Source of the DNA: Propionibacteriaceae bacterium
GTDB taxonomy: Bacteria; Actinomycetota; Actinomycetes; Propionibacteriales; Propionibacteriaceae
Assembly: GCA_025965155.1 (NCBI GenBank)
Contig: JAOPXN010000007.1
Location: 1-44,744 of the forward strand
Length of the DNA stretch: 44,744 nucleotides
Direction of reading: 5' to 3'
The notes beneath the pieces are model-generated. The model was not told the DNA's origin, did not search any database, and saw only the letters and a list, made by a program, of their open reading frames with translations. Shown in pieces: positions 1 to 8,661 of this stretch (within the stretch, counting starts at the first letter, position 1; each line of letters opens with the position of its first letter). A program made the translations under genes and the position numbers.

Positions 1-829
1 CGGGGAGTATGCGTCCGGGCGTGATGTCGCGGTCGGCGGCGATGCCGTCGCGGGTCTCCCAGATCTCGCGCACGATGCCGAGCGCGCGGCGGCCGCGGGC
101 CTTGTGGATGCCGGAGGTGCGGCGCCAGGGTTCCTTGCGCTCGGGTGGTCCGGCGAACGTCAGCAGCGCCTCGAACTCCTCGGCGGCCCACTCCCGCTTG
201 CCCGCCTCCTGGAGGTCGGCATCGATCAGATTGCGCAGCTCGATCAACACCTCGACATCGAGGGCGGCGTAGACGAGCCACGGATCGGGCAGCGGTCTTG
301 TCGACCAGTCGGCCGCGGAGAACTCCTTGGCAAGGCTCAGCCCGAGGTAGTGCTCGACGAGAGCGGCGAGCCCGACTCGCGGGAGGTTGAGCAGGCGGCC
401 GGCGAGCTCGGTGTCGAACAACGCCTCGGGATAGAGGCCGACCTCCGCGAGGCACATCAGGTCCTGGGTGGCTGCGTGCAGGATCCATTCCGCGCCGTCG
501 AAGGCCGTGTCGAGCGGGACGAGGCTGTCGAAGGCGATCGGGTCGACGAGGTGGCTGCCGGATCCTTCCCGGCGGATCTGGACGAGATAGGCCCGTTGGG
601 AATAGCGGTAGCCCGAAGCGCGCTCGGCGTCGAGCGCAATGGGTCCGGTGCCGGCGGCGATGCGCTCACACGTGGCGGCCAGAGCCTCAGATGTGTCGAC
701 GACGGGGGGCAAGGGCTCGCGGAGCTGGAGGCGGGGTGCCTCCGGTTGCACCGGCTCCGTCACCTCTTTGTCCGACTCTGTCTTGTCAGGCTCAGCGGCG
801 GTGGGCTCGGAGTTTTCGACTGAGGTCAA
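1..829 (-). CDS. rnd: Ribonuclease D (3' end outside window)
   Basis: A DEDD-family 3'-5' exoribonuclease that trims RNA 3' ends. The reading frame runs from a TTG at 829 off the left edge, giving 276 codons and no stop. An acidic low-complexity N-terminus of about 45 residues precedes the nuclease domain. The exonuclease motifs are visible: Exo I as LDAERA, Exo II as ILHAATQDL, and Exo III as WLVYAALDV with the Tyr-x3-Asp of DEDDy enzymes. After them comes the basic segment leading to the HRDC region. The TTG overlaps the TGA of the DUF3000 gene upstream (bases 826-829), so the two are probably translationally coupled. The rnd-DUF3000-hemE order is common in actinobacteria. The TTG start is inferred from this overlap. 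Confidence 0.9.
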   Translation of the reverse strand, partial: MTSVENSEPTAAEPDKTESDKEVTEPVQPEAPRLQLREPLPPVVDTSEALAATCERIAAGTGPIALDAERASGYRYSQRAYLVQIRREGSGSHLVDPIAFDSLVPLDTAFDGAEWILHAATQDLMCLAEVGLYPEALFDTELAGRLLNLPRVGLAALVEHYLGLSLAKEFSAADWSTRPLPDPWLVYAALDVEVLIELRNLIDADLQEAGKREWAAEEFEALLTFAGPPERKEPWRRTSGIHKARGRRALGIVREIWETRDGIAADRDITPGRILP

Positions 830-1404
830 CGACGACCACGCCTGCGCTGGAGGGGCACGACGCCCGGCGCCAGCGGAGGGAGTCCGGCAATGGCGCACAA
901 CAGGTGGGTCCACGCGGTGGTGTGCGGGCCCTTCTCCGACAGTGGCGTCCACGACGCGCGTACCTCGATCTGGGCGTTGGTGCCGTCGGCATCCATCTCG
1001 CCGAATCCCTCAGAACGTACGACCGTGACACTGCCGCTTGCGGCGGCGTAGTCGCTGCCCTGCGCCTCGAGTGCCTCGGTCAGCCAGCTCCACCCGACGC
1101 TCGGCAGCACCGGATCGGCGGCCATGTCGGCCTCAACCTCGGCGCGGGCAAAGGTGACGCAGCGGAACGTGCCGCCCCAGGCGTCATTGCCGGCCGGATC
1201 GTGCAGCAGGATGAATCGACCGGTGGCCAGCTCGTCGTCACCGACCAGCACGTCGCCGCTGATCGCGAACGAGAACGGAGCGATGCGTTGGGGCGCCGGC
1301 ATCTCGTCGACCACGACCTCAGGTCGGAGGACGGCTTGACGCACTTGATCCACCGCAGCCGTGAATTGCGCGGGGGTGCGGTCGATTTCACTTCGGGCTC
1401 CCAC
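826..1404 (-). CDS. DUF3000 family protein
   Basis: A 192-residue protein of unknown function, recognised as DUF3000 by its sequence style and by its conserved place between rnd and hemE in actinobacteria. It starts with GTG at 1404. A TACGAT hexamer lies on the minus strand at 1416-1411, six bases before the GTG, so the mRNA is probably leaderless. The C-terminus is Pro/Arg-rich. No catalytic motif is evident. It is divergent from hemE and overlaps the start of rnd by four bases. I cannot assign a biochemical role. Confidence 0.8.
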   Translation of the reverse strand: MGARSEIDRTPAQFTAAVDQVRQAVLRPEVVVDEMPAPQRIAPFSFAISGDVLVGDDELATGRFILLHDPAGNDAWGGTFRCVTFARAEVEADMAADPVLPSVGWSWLTEALEAQGSDYAAASGSVTVVRSEGFGEMDADGTNAQIEVRASWTPLSEKGPHTTAWTHLLCAIAGLPPLAPGVVPLQRRRGRR

Positions 1405-1519
1405 CCTGTGATCGTATGCGCGCTGGGGTCAGGGCCCTAGGCCGACACTCCGCACGTGTGGGGAGCGCTGTGGGAGAGACTGCCCCGGGCGAGAGAATGC
1501 CCACCTGAAACAATGCAGT

Positions 1520-2557
1520 GTGGATGCGACCTTGACCGACAGTGCTTTCCTGCAGGCAGCCCGTGGCGAGCGCCCTGCCCACACGCCTGTGTGGTTCATG
1601 CGTCAGGCGGGTCGTGCGCTGCCGGAGTATCTCAAGCTCCGCGAGGGCGTCCCGATGCTCGATTCGTGCTTCCGCACCGACATGGTCGTTGAGATCACGA
1701 TGCAACCGGTGCGCCGCTACGGTGTCGACGCCGCGGTCTTCTACTCCGACATCGTCGTGCCGCTCAAGGCAATCGGCGTCGACCTTGACATCGTCCCTGG
1801 CACCGGGCCGGTCGTCGCCGAGCCGATCCGCTCGCTCGCCCAGCTCGACCAGCTCCGAGACCTCGAGCCCGACGACGTCACGACCATCACGGATGCCGTC
1901 ACGGCTCTCGTCGGTGAGCTCGGCCCGACCCCGCTGATCGGCTTCGCCGGTGCGCCATTCACCCTCGCGTCCTATCTCGTCGAGGGTGGGCCGTCGCGTG
2001 ACCACCGGCTGACCAAGCAGCTGATGTATTCCGAGCCGGAGCTGTGGCACGCGCTGCTCGGCCGTATCGCGGCAATCGCGGGGCAGTTCCTGCGGCTCCA
2101 GGTCCAGGCCGGGGCTTCCGCGATCCAGCTGTTCGACTCGTGGGCCGGCGCGCTGTCGCTCGCGGACTACGAGACATACGCCAAGCCGCACTCGGCCGCC
2201 GTGCTCGCGTCAGTCGCCGATCTCGGAGTGCCGCGCATCCACTTCGGTGTCGGTACGGGCGAGCTGCTGCACGCGATGGGCGACGCGGGAGCTGACGTCG
2301 TAGGCGTCGACTGGCGCGTACCCCTCGACGAGGCCGCGCGCCGCATCGGCCCGGGCAGGGCCGTGCAGGGCAACCTCGATCCGGCGGCCGTCTTCGCACC
2401 GACTGAGTTCCTCCACGCCCGGGCGGCAGAGGTCATCGAGGCGGGACGTGCCGCCGAGGGTCACATCTTCAACCTCGGTCATGGCGTGACGCCGGCGATG
2501 GATCCCGACGCGCTCACGCGTCTCGTCGACTTCGTTCATGGCTACGAGCTGACCTGA
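1520..2557 (+). CDS. hemE: Uroporphyrinogen decarboxylase
   Basis: Converts uroporphyrinogen III to coproporphyrinogen III in the cytosol, the last step shared by the haem routes. The 345 residues match the family length. The N-terminal signature [15 protein letters not shown], which binds substrate carboxylates, is intact, and the C-terminal GHGVTP motif is present. I chose the GTG at 1520, which gives [10 protein letters not shown]; a TTG at 1532 is an alternative. It is followed after two bases by hemY and then by hemQ, so the three form one transcription unit for the coproporphyrin-dependent haem pathway. Ferrochelatase is not in the window. Confidence 0.95.
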   Translation: MDATLTDSAFLQAARGERPAHTPVWFMRQAGRALPEYLKLREGVPMLDSCFRTDMVVEITMQPVRRYGVDAAVFYSDIVVPLKAIGVDLDIVPGTGPVVAEPIRSLAQLDQLRDLEPDDVTTITDAVTALVGELGPTPLIGFAGAPFTLASYLVEGGPSRDHRLTKQLMYSEPELWHALLGRIAAIAGQFLRLQVQAGASAIQLFDSWAGALSLADYETYAKPHSAAVLASVADLGVPRIHFGVGTGELLHAMGDAGADVVGVDWRVPLDEAARRIGPGRAVQGNLDPAAVFAPTEFLHARAAEVIEAGRAAEGHIFNLGHGVTPAMDPDALTRLVDFVHGYELT

Positions 2558-2559
2558 TC

Positions 2560-3903
2560 GTGCGCGTCGCGGTTGTCGGCGGTGGCATGGCCGGGCTCGC
2601 CGCGGCGTATGAGCTGGCGACCTCAGGTGCAGAGGTCATCGTGCTCGAGGGATCTGACCGGCTGGGTGGCAAGCTGCGCCTCGGCGAGGTTGGCGGGCTG
2701 ACCCTCGACCTCGGTGCTGAGTCGATCCTGGCGCGTCGGCCCGAGGCGCTCGACCTGATCCACGCCATCGGCCTTGACGATCACGTGGTCAACCCGCAGA
2801 CGTCCGCCGCTTCGATCTGGACCCGCGGTGCGCTTCGTACGATGCCGCCGACCGTGATGGGCATCCCCGCCGACGTCGCCGCTCTGGCTGAGTCCGGCAT
2901 CGCCGAGGTCGATGCGCACGTCGTGGCCGTCACGGACGAAGACATCTCGGTTGCCGAGTTCGTCACGGCGCGGCTCGGCCATGAGGTGCTCGATCGGCTG
3001 GTCGAGCCATTGCTCGGCGGCGTGTATGCCGGCCACGCCGATCAGCTCTCGCTTCGTGCCACCGCCCCGCAGATCGCCGCGCTCGGACCTGACCTCCTCG
3101 CCGGCGCCACGAGCGCTCGGGCAGCGGCGACGGATTCCGGTCCCGTATTCGCTGGACTGGTCGGCGGTGTCGGACAGCTGCCGGCGGTGGTCGCCGCCAC
3201 ACCTGGCATCGAGGTACGCGTCGATGCGACGGTGCGGTCTGTCGTGCGTACGACCGACGAATGGCGGCTGTCGGTCGGCCCCACGACGGATGTGGAGACG
3301 CTCGAGGTGGACGCGGTCGTCATCGCGGCGCCGGCGCCTGCGGCGGCCAGACTCCTCGCCGAGGTCGCGCCCGAAGCTGCGTTCGCGCTGGCGGCGATCG
3401 ACTACGCGAGCGTGGCGATCGTGACGTACGTCTTTGAGGGGCAGAGCTTTGACGAACCCAGGGCGTTCGCGGGCTCGGGCTTCCTGGTCCCGCCGGTCGA
3501 TAACACGTTCATCAAGGCGGCGACGGTCTCGTCCAACAAGTGGGGCTGGGTCGGCGACCTCGGCCGCACAGTCATCCGCGCCTCGGTCGGTCGTGCGGGG
3601 GAGGCGACCCTGCTCCAGCATGATGACGCCGACATCGCCGAGCGTGCGCTCGCTGATCTTCGTGCGGCCTTCGGCGGCCTGCCCGAACCGGTCGACTCGC
3701 TCGTCCAGCGTTGGGGTGGCGGGCTCCCGCAGTACGACGTCGGGCACATCGACCGGGTCGAGACGATCGATCGTTCCATCGCTTCTGTGCCCGGACTTGA
3801 GGTCTGTGGTGCTGCCTATCGCGGCGTCGGCATACCCGCGGTGATCGCCTCCGGGCGGGCAGCCGCACGCCGTCTGCTGGACGCTGGGACAATCAAGCCA
3901 TGA
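2560..3903 (+). CDS. hemY: Coproporphyrinogen III oxidase, HemY/HemG type
   Basis: FAD-dependent oxidase of 447 residues. Actinobacterial members next to hemQ act on coproporphyrinogen III (also named CgoX). The dinucleotide-binding motif [15 protein letters not shown] is at residues 5-19, followed by the [10 protein letters not shown] acidic/FAD ribose segment. The C-terminal [15 protein letters not shown] completes the FAD site. The start is GTG at 2560, two bases after the hemE stop. The stop overlaps the hemQ start as ATGA. In many databases this gene is called hemG although it is not the E. coli HemG flavodoxin type. Confidence 0.93.
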   Translation: MRVAVVGGGMAGLAAAYELATSGAEVIVLEGSDRLGGKLRLGEVGGLTLDLGAESILARRPEALDLIHAIGLDDHVVNPQTSAASIWTRGALRTMPPTVMGIPADVAALAESGIAEVDAHVVAVTDEDISVAEFVTARLGHEVLDRLVEPLLGGVYAGHADQLSLRATAPQIAALGPDLLAGATSARAAATDSGPVFAGLVGGVGQLPAVVAATPGIEVRVDATVRSVVRTTDEWRLSVGPTTDVETLEVDAVVIAAPAPAAARLLAEVAPEAAFALAAIDYASVAIVTYVFEGQSFDEPRAFAGSGFLVPPVDNTFIKAATVSSNKWGWVGDLGRTVIRASVGRAGEATLLQHDDADIAERALADLRAAFGGLPEPVDSLVQRWGGGLPQYDVGHIDRVETIDRSIASVPGLEVCGAAYRGVGIPAVIASGRAAARRLLDAGTIKP

Positions 3904-4607
3904 GCACTGTCGCCAACAAGGGCAAGCTGGCCAAGGAGATCAACGACTCCATCCGCTACACGATGTGGTCGGTGTTCAAGCTCGAGCGCGTGCTCGGCGA
4001 CGCCGACCGCCAGAGCGAAGCGGCCGAGGTCGATGCGCTGATCGCCAAGCTGGCCGTCGACGATGTCGTGGTGCGCGGCACCTATGACGTCAGCGGACTG
4101 CGCGCCGACGCCGATCTGATGATCTGGTGGCACGCACCGACCAGCGAGGCACTGCAAGCGGCCTACAACGCGTTTCGTCGCACGGCCCTCGGCTCGCGCA
4201 TGGCGCCGGTCTGGTCACAGCTGGCCCTGCATCGCCCGGCGGAGTTCAACCGCTCGCACATTCCTGCGTTCATGGCCGAGGAGGAGACGCATCCGTACGT
4301 GTGTGTCTATCCGTTCGTGAGGTCGTACGACTGGTATCTCCTGCCCGACCAGGAACGACGCGACATCCTCAAGGAGCACGGGATGGCCGCGCGGGACTAT
4401 CCCGACGTACGCGCCAATACGGTGGCGTCGTTCGCCCTGGGTGACTACGAGTGGATCCTGGCGTTCGAGGCCGATGAGCTGCACCGCATCGTCGACCTCA
4501 TGCGTGAGCTGCGTGCCACGGAGGCTCGCCGTCATGTGCGCGAGGAGATCCCGTTCTACACCGGCAAGGCGCACACGGTCAGCGAGCTCACCAGCCTCTG
4601 GCCCTAG
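3900..4607 (+). CDS. hemQ: Coproheme decarboxylase HemQ (ChdC)
   Basis: Performs the oxidative decarboxylation of coproheme to haem b, the final step of the coproporphyrin-dependent pathway. It has 235 residues in the chlorite-dismutase-like fold. The second half holds the family signature: [13 protein letters not shown], then [17 protein letters not shown] with the expected proximal haem His, then SFALGDYEW. It overlaps hemY by four bases (ATGA). A perfect 22-bp palindrome spans its stop codon (see 4595-4616). Together with hemE and hemY this identifies the haem route used; function follows from established family knowledge. Confidence 0.93.
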   Translation: MSTVANKGKLAKEINDSIRYTMWSVFKLERVLGDADRQSEAAEVDALIAKLAVDDVVVRGTYDVSGLRADADLMIWWHAPTSEALQAAYNAFRRTALGSRMAPVWSQLALHRPAEFNRSHIPAFMAEEETHPYVCVYPFVRSYDWYLLPDQERRDILKEHGMAARDYPDVRANTVASFALGDYEWILAFEADELHRIVDLMRELRATEARRHVREEIPFYTGKAHTVSELTSLWP

Positions 4608-4616
4608 GGCCAGAGG
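4595..4616. terminator. Perfect palindrome across the hemQ stop codon
   Basis: The 11-base arms CCTCTGGCCCT / AGGGCCAGAGG meet without a spacer, centred on the hemQ TAG. The palindrome lies between the convergent hemQ and VOC genes, two bases before the VOC stop codon. It could fold as a strong hairpin in either transcript and act as a bidirectional terminator, although no U-tract follows. Confidence 0.5.
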
Positions 4617-4617
4617 T

Positions 4618-4965
4618 TCACGCGGCAGAGACGCAGAACTCGTTGCCGTCCGGATCGGTGAGCACGGTCCAGTGGAATCCGCCGATCTCCCTGCGCTCGA
4701 CGAGCCCCGCACCGGCCCCGACGAGCCGATCGGTCTCGGCCTCGAGATCCGGCGCAGTGAGGTCGAGGTGGATGCGGTTCTTGCCCGGCGTCGGGTCAGG
4801 AACCTTCTGGAATGACACCTTCTGAGCGAGTCCGGGCAGGCCGACGATGAGGTACCAGCCGTCGTTCTCTGCCTCGATCGTGCCGCCCAACTGCGTAGCC
4901 CACCAGGTGGCGAGGGGTGCGGGATCGGTGCTGTCAATCGTGACCATGCCGAGTGTGAGAGTCAT
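4618..4965 (-). CDS. VOC (glyoxalase/bleomycin-resistance fold) protein
   Basis: A 115-residue single-domain vicinal-oxygen-chelate protein. Features of the fold are the opening LGMVTIDSTDPAPLATWW, the central NRIHLDLTAPDLEAE strand-helix, and the closing VLTDPDGNEFCV motif. Such proteins range from metal-dependent dioxygenases and lyases to drug-binding proteins; nothing here identifies the substrate. The ATG at 4965 is preceded by TAGCGT at 4977-4972 with a six-base spacer, suggesting a leaderless message. It converges on hemQ. Confidence 0.85.
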   Translation of the reverse strand: MTLTLGMVTIDSTDPAPLATWWATQLGGTIEAENDGWYLIVGLPGLAQKVSFQKVPDPTPGKNRIHLDLTAPDLEAETDRLVGAGAGLVERREIGGFHWTVLTDPDGNEFCVSAA

Positions 4966-5007
4966 ACGGCAACGCTAGTCGCGCGTGCTGACACCGCACG
5001 ATCTTGG

Positions 5008-5421
5008 TCAGGCTTGTGCGGCCGGCTCCAGCGTCAGCGCGATGCCGTTGATGCAGAAGCGCTCGTCGGTCGGGGTGTCGAAGCCCTCGCCCTTGAACAC
5101 GTGTCCGAGGTGCGATCCACAGCGTGCACAGCGGACCTCGGTGCGTACGCCGCCGAACAGTGAACGGTCCTCGATGTACTGGACGCGATCCTCCGCGAGC
5201 GGAGAGTAGAACGCCGGCCAGCCACAGTGCGCGTCGAACTTGGTGTCGCTGCGGAACAGCTCGGCACCGCATGCGCGGCATGCATAGACACCGACTGTCG
5301 GATCGGTCTCGTAGGAGGAGCTGAACGGTCGTTCGGTGCCGGCCTTGCGCAGGACGTCGTACTCAGCGGGGCTGAGCTCCGCCTTCCACTCTGCCTCGGT
5401 CTTCTCCACGTCATAAGCCAT
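5008..5421 (-). CDS. msrB: Peptide methionine-R-sulfoxide reductase MsrB
   Basis: Repairs the R-epimer of oxidised methionine in proteins. The 137-residue protein has both zinc CxxC pairs (C48-x2-C51 in ACRACGAE and C98-x2-C101 in RCARCGSH). The catalytic cysteine C123 is in RFCINGIAL, and the GWPAF and HLGHVF motifs are also present. This is the Cys-type enzyme, not a selenoprotein. A TAGGCT box at 5433-5428 lies six bases before the ATG, so leaderless transcription is likely. No msrA is adjacent. Confidence 0.95.
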   Translation of the reverse strand: MAYDVEKTEAEWKAELSPAEYDVLRKAGTERPFSSSYETDPTVGVYACRACGAELFRSDTKFDAHCGWPAFYSPLAEDRVQYIEDRSLFGGVRTEVRCARCGSHLGHVFKGEGFDTPTDERFCINGIALTLEPAAQA

Positions 5422-5447
5422 GCCCCAAGCCTACTTCGTGGGCGAAG

Positions 5448-5939
5448 TCAGCGCTGTGCGTCGAAGGGCACGTGCTCGAGCAGGTGCACGCTGGGGACGT
5501 CGAGCTTGCGCTGGGCGCGTGAGGTCCAGTCGAGCTGGAGGAATTCCTTCACGATGTGCGGCTCGGTCAGGATGATGACTTCATCCGATCCGGTGTCCTT
5601 GACCAGCTCGACGAGGGCATCGATCGGGTCGTCCTCGGTGAGCTTGGCGGTGACGTCGACCTTGCGGGCTCGCAGCAGCGCAGCACTCGCGTCGAGCTCG
5701 GCCTCGCCCGCGCTCGCGATCTCCTTCTGAATGTCCTCGATGGCTTCCGGCTCGGTGACGGGGACGATCTGGCCACCGCCCAATGAGCTCATCGAACTGG
5801 CCAGGATCGCGTTGGATCCCTCGACAGGGAGCAGCAGGTGATAGGCGACGGTGTCATCCAGGCCCTCGTGGAGGGCGATGATCTGGTCGGCGTCGAGTTC
5901 GTTGAGCTGGCGTTCGATCAGGAGTGCGACGTCATACAT
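5448..5939 (-). CDS. Conserved hypothetical protein
   Basis: About 163 residues with alternating hydrophobic beta strands and acidic helices, reminiscent of a Rossmann-like or universal-stress-like domain (DEVIILTEPHIVKEFL near the C-terminus). I recognise no defined family. The frame is open from ATG 5945 (MSMYD), but I prefer the ATG at 5939. The hexamer TAGGGT at 5951-5946 would direct a leaderless transcript to that codon with a six-base spacer. The first three bases of that hexamer are also the TAG stop of the upstream reductase gene. Confidence 0.7.
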   Translation of the reverse strand: MYDVALLIERQLNELDADQIIALHEGLDDTVAYHLLLPVEGSNAILASSMSSLGGGQIVPVTEPEAIEDIQKEIASAGEAELDASAALLRARKVDVTAKLTEDDPIDALVELVKDTGSDEVIILTEPHIVKEFLQLDWTSRAQRKLDVPSVHLLEHVPFDAQR

Positions 5940-5948
5940 GCTCATACC

Positions 5949-6650
5949 CTACGGCCGGGTGCGAACCCACCGCGTCAGCAGGACCCCGTCGGCATCGAAG
6001 ACGTGTCCCAGCTGCATCGCATGCTCGACGAACGACGGCGAGTGGGCGATGCGTGGAGCCGCTCCGGAGCTCATGACGGGAGCGATCGTGAGGCACAGCT
6101 CGTCGACGAGATCGAGGCCAACCAGCTCGCCATGCAGGGATGGGCCGCCCTCACACAGCACGCGGTTGAGGCCCCTGGATGACAGCTCGGCCAAGACCGC
6201 CGGCCAGTCGACCTGACCCTCGCCGAAGGCCAGGACGTCGACCGTGTCGCGAAGCATCTCGAGAGCTGCCGGGGGAGCGTCAGCGCTGGTGATCACGAAC
6301 TGTCCGGGGCTCACCAACGCGTCGGGGATGTCGAGCCGGCGGCTCACGACGGCGATCGGGGGTACGGGAGCGAGCCCAAGCCGCGAGCGCAGATCGGCAT
6401 CGACGTCTTCGGGCTGCACGGGCTCATACCCCTCGGTGCGCGCAGTGCCCGCACCGACGATGATGACGTCCGCCAACGAACGCATGAGGGCGAAGATCTC
6501 CTTGTCGACCGGCCCGCCCAGTGATCCGGACTTGCCGTCACCGGCATAGGCGGCACCGTCGAGGGTCGACACGAAGTTCGTACGCACCCAAGGTCGGTCC
6601 GTGACGGGGTAGGCGTAGAAGCGCTCCAGCTCGGCGCGGTCAGGAACCAT
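5949..6650 (-). CDS. RibD C-terminal-domain pyrimidine reductase family protein
   Basis: A 233-residue stand-alone reductase domain related to the C-terminal half of RibD and to dihydrofolate reductase. Family hallmarks are RTNFVSTLDGAAY near residue 23, the DVIIVGAGTARTEGY nucleotide-binding segment, and LCEGGPSLHGEL in the C-terminal half. The deaminase half of RibD is absent, so it may complement a separate deaminase in riboflavin synthesis or reduce another pyrimidine-like substrate. TAGGCT at 6663-6658, seven bases from the ATG, overlaps the TAG stop of the response-regulator gene upstream. Confidence 0.85.
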   Translation of the reverse strand: MVPDRAELERFYAYPVTDRPWVRTNFVSTLDGAAYAGDGKSGSLGGPVDKEIFALMRSLADVIIVGAGTARTEGYEPVQPEDVDADLRSRLGLAPVPPIAVVSRRLDIPDALVSPGQFVITSADAPPAALEMLRDTVDVLAFGEGQVDWPAVLAELSSRGLNRVLCEGGPSLHGELVGLDLVDELCLTIAPVMSSGAAPRIAHSPSFVEHAMQLGHVFDADGVLLTRWVRTRP

Positions 6651-6660
6651 GCCCTGCAGC

Positions 6661-7332
6661 CTAGGGGCCAGTCACGAGTCCGTGCTCGTGGGCGAACACC
6701 ACGACCTGGACGCGGTCGCGCAGCTCGAGCTTGCGCAGGATCGCACCGACGTGGGTCTTGACGGTCGACTCGCTGGCGAACACCTCGTCGGCGACCTCGG
6801 CGTTGCTCAAACCCCTTGCCACGGCCGACAGGATCTCGCGTTCCTTCTGGGTCAGCTTGTCGTAGCCGGCCGGCACCGGTTGCCGGCTCTTGAACGTGTC
6901 CTCGAGCAGGGCGTTGAGGTCTTGCGGGGCGAGAACGGCATTGCCGGAGTGCACCGTGCGGATCGCGTCGCGCAGCATGACCGGCGTCGCATCCTTCAGC
7001 AGGAAACCGCTGGCACCCTGCAGGATTGCCGTCGCCGCGCGATCGTCAAGGTTGAAGGTCGTCAGCACGACAACCCGCACCTGGTGCTCTCTGCGGGACA
7101 CCCGATCGGCCGAGAAGATCAGCCGGGTTGCCTCCACCCCGTCCATCTCAGGCATCCGGATGTCCATCAGCACCACGTCCGGCGCGAGCTCGTCGACCAG
7201 ACGTACGGCCTCTCGGCCGTCGGCGGCCTCACCGACGACCTCCATGTCGGGTTGGGCGCCGACGATCACGGCCACACCCGCGCGAAACAGTTCCTGATCG
7301 TCGACGAGCAGGACGCGGATCGCCTCGGTCAT
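6661..7332 (-). CDS. NarL/LuxR-family response regulator
   Basis: A 223-residue DNA-binding regulator. The receiver domain starts IRVLLVDDQELFRAG; the phospho-acceptor is D57 in VVLMDIRMPEMDG. The C-terminal LuxR-type helix-turn-helix reads LTQKEREILSAVARGLSNAE. I place the start at ATG 7332 because it overlaps the TGA of the kinase gene as ATGA; the frame also extends to an ATG at 7359, nine codons upstream. It is the output partner of the adjacent histidine kinase. The target genes cannot be deduced; ddl-alr upstream on the same strand are only neighbours. Confidence 0.92.
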   Translation of the reverse strand: MTEAIRVLLVDDQELFRAGVAVIVGAQPDMEVVGEAADGREAVRLVDELAPDVVLMDIRMPEMDGVEATRLIFSADRVSRREHQVRVVVLTTFNLDDRAATAILQGASGFLLKDATPVMLRDAIRTVHSGNAVLAPQDLNALLEDTFKSRQPVPAGYDKLTQKEREILSAVARGLSNAEVADEVFASESTVKTHVGAILRKLELRDRVQVVVFAHEHGLVTGP

Positions 7333-8600
7333 GTAGTCACCGTACGCAGCGGGATCCACGCAGTGGCGGTGAACGATGATCCGCTCTCGGGGTCGTCGCG
7401 GCGGCGTACGTCCAGCCGCCCGCCCACCGCTTCAACGCGGCGGCGCATACCCTCGAGTCCCGTGCTGGGTGCCGTGACCGGCTGGGTGTCATCCGTGGCG
7501 ATGTCGCTGGGCGGTCCGTCGGCGTCGGCGTCGATCGTGTTGCGCACCTCGATCCGCAGCTCGCCCTCCCAGTGCCGCTCGACGTGGACCGCCGTGCCAC
7601 GGCTGCCGTGTCGAAGGGCGTTGGTCAACATCTCCTGGAGCACGCGGAAGGCGACGACATCGAGCTCCGGTGGCAAGGGGCGCGGGTCTCCGAACACCGC
7701 AGACCGGATGTCATTGCCGGCCGTCCTCAGGCCGTCGACCAGGCTGTCCATGCCGGCCGTCGTGGAGCTCCCGGCCGACAGGGCATCGCTCCCGGACAGC
7801 ACGGAACGTACGTCCTGGAGCGACTGGCGCGCGGAGGTGGCGACATTCTCGAGAGTCTTGCGGATGCGCTCGGGATCGTCATCGGGAAGGAACTGGGCCG
7901 ACTCGGCCTGCGCCAGGATCACTGCGAGTGAATGACCGACGACATCGTGGACATCATGGGCGAGGCGGGTCTGCTCGGCACGCAGGTCAGCGATCTCCTG
8001 GGCCTGTGCGCGGCCTGCCTCGGCCTCGAGTCGCAGCTCCTGCGCGACATCGCGATCCTGTCGTGACACCTCGGTCTGCGCCTGGCTCCGCACGACAAGA
8101 CCGACCAGCCACGGCACCGCGAGCACCATCGTGCCGATCGTCAGGAATGTGACCGGTCCGACACCACCGTCGTAGACCGAGCGGACGGGCGAGTAGAAGC
8201 GCCCGAGCACGATGGTGCCGTTGGCGTTGATGACGTAGATCGCCGCGAGCGCACCGAACGGGATGGACAGACCGCTCAACCAGACGATGGTGGTGTTGCC
8301 ATAGCGGGCAGTGCCGTAGGCCACCAGGGCGACGACGGCCTGGACCGGGAGGAGCTGGTCGGACGAGAGCACAAGCAGGGTGCTGGACACCCACACGACC
8401 AGCAGCGCCCCGCCCGGAGCGCGTCGAAACAGGCCGGCGGCGAGGGCGAAGCCCAACGTCACGAACCACTCGGCTCCGGGGGACCTACCCCACCAGCTGA
8501 ACCCAGCGGTCAGGTCGGCGATGCCGAGAAATGCGACGACGGCGCCGACCAGGGCATCGGGCCACCACTCCCGCTTCCACGGGGCCTCGAGCACACTCAT
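7329..8600 (-). CDS. HisKA_3-family sensor histidine kinase
   Basis: A membrane sensor kinase of about 423 residues. The N-terminal third contains several hydrophobic membrane segments. The dimerisation and phosphoacceptor box RLAHDVHDVVGHSLAV has its His near residue 218. The C-terminal part is a GHKL ATPase domain (LTNALRHGSRG as the N box, then GTGLEGMRRRVEAVGG-like features read as STGLEGMRRRVEA). The start is placed at ATG 8600, which has GAGG about nine bases upstream; ATG 8639 is an in-frame alternative. It overlaps the response regulator by four bases. The signal sensed is unknown. Confidence 0.88.
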   Translation of the reverse strand: MSVLEAPWKREWWPDALVGAVVAFLGIADLTAGFSWWGRSPGAEWFVTLGFALAAGLFRRAPGGALLVVWVSSTLLVLSSDQLLPVQAVVALVAYGTARYGNTTIVWLSGLSIPFGALAAIYVINANGTIVLGRFYSPVRSVYDGGVGPVTFLTIGTMVLAVPWLVGLVVRSQAQTEVSRQDRDVAQELRLEAEAGRAQAQEIADLRAEQTRLAHDVHDVVGHSLAVILAQAESAQFLPDDDPERIRKTLENVATSARQSLQDVRSVLSGSDALSAGSSTTAGMDSLVDGLRTAGNDIRSAVFGDPRPLPPELDVVAFRVLQEMLTNALRHGSRGTAVHVERHWEGELRIEVRNTIDADADGPPSDIATDDTQPVTAPSTGLEGMRRRVEAVGGRLDVRRRDDPESGSSFTATAWIPLRTVTT

Positions 8601-8661
8601 GCGGGCTGCCTCGTCATCACGGTTTCGAGGATGGCACATGCCCGGACCCGTCTGACGATGG

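Noticed and set aside
6649-7935. 428-codon open frame on the plus strand
   Set aside because: Antisense to the two-component system, which has all expected motifs.
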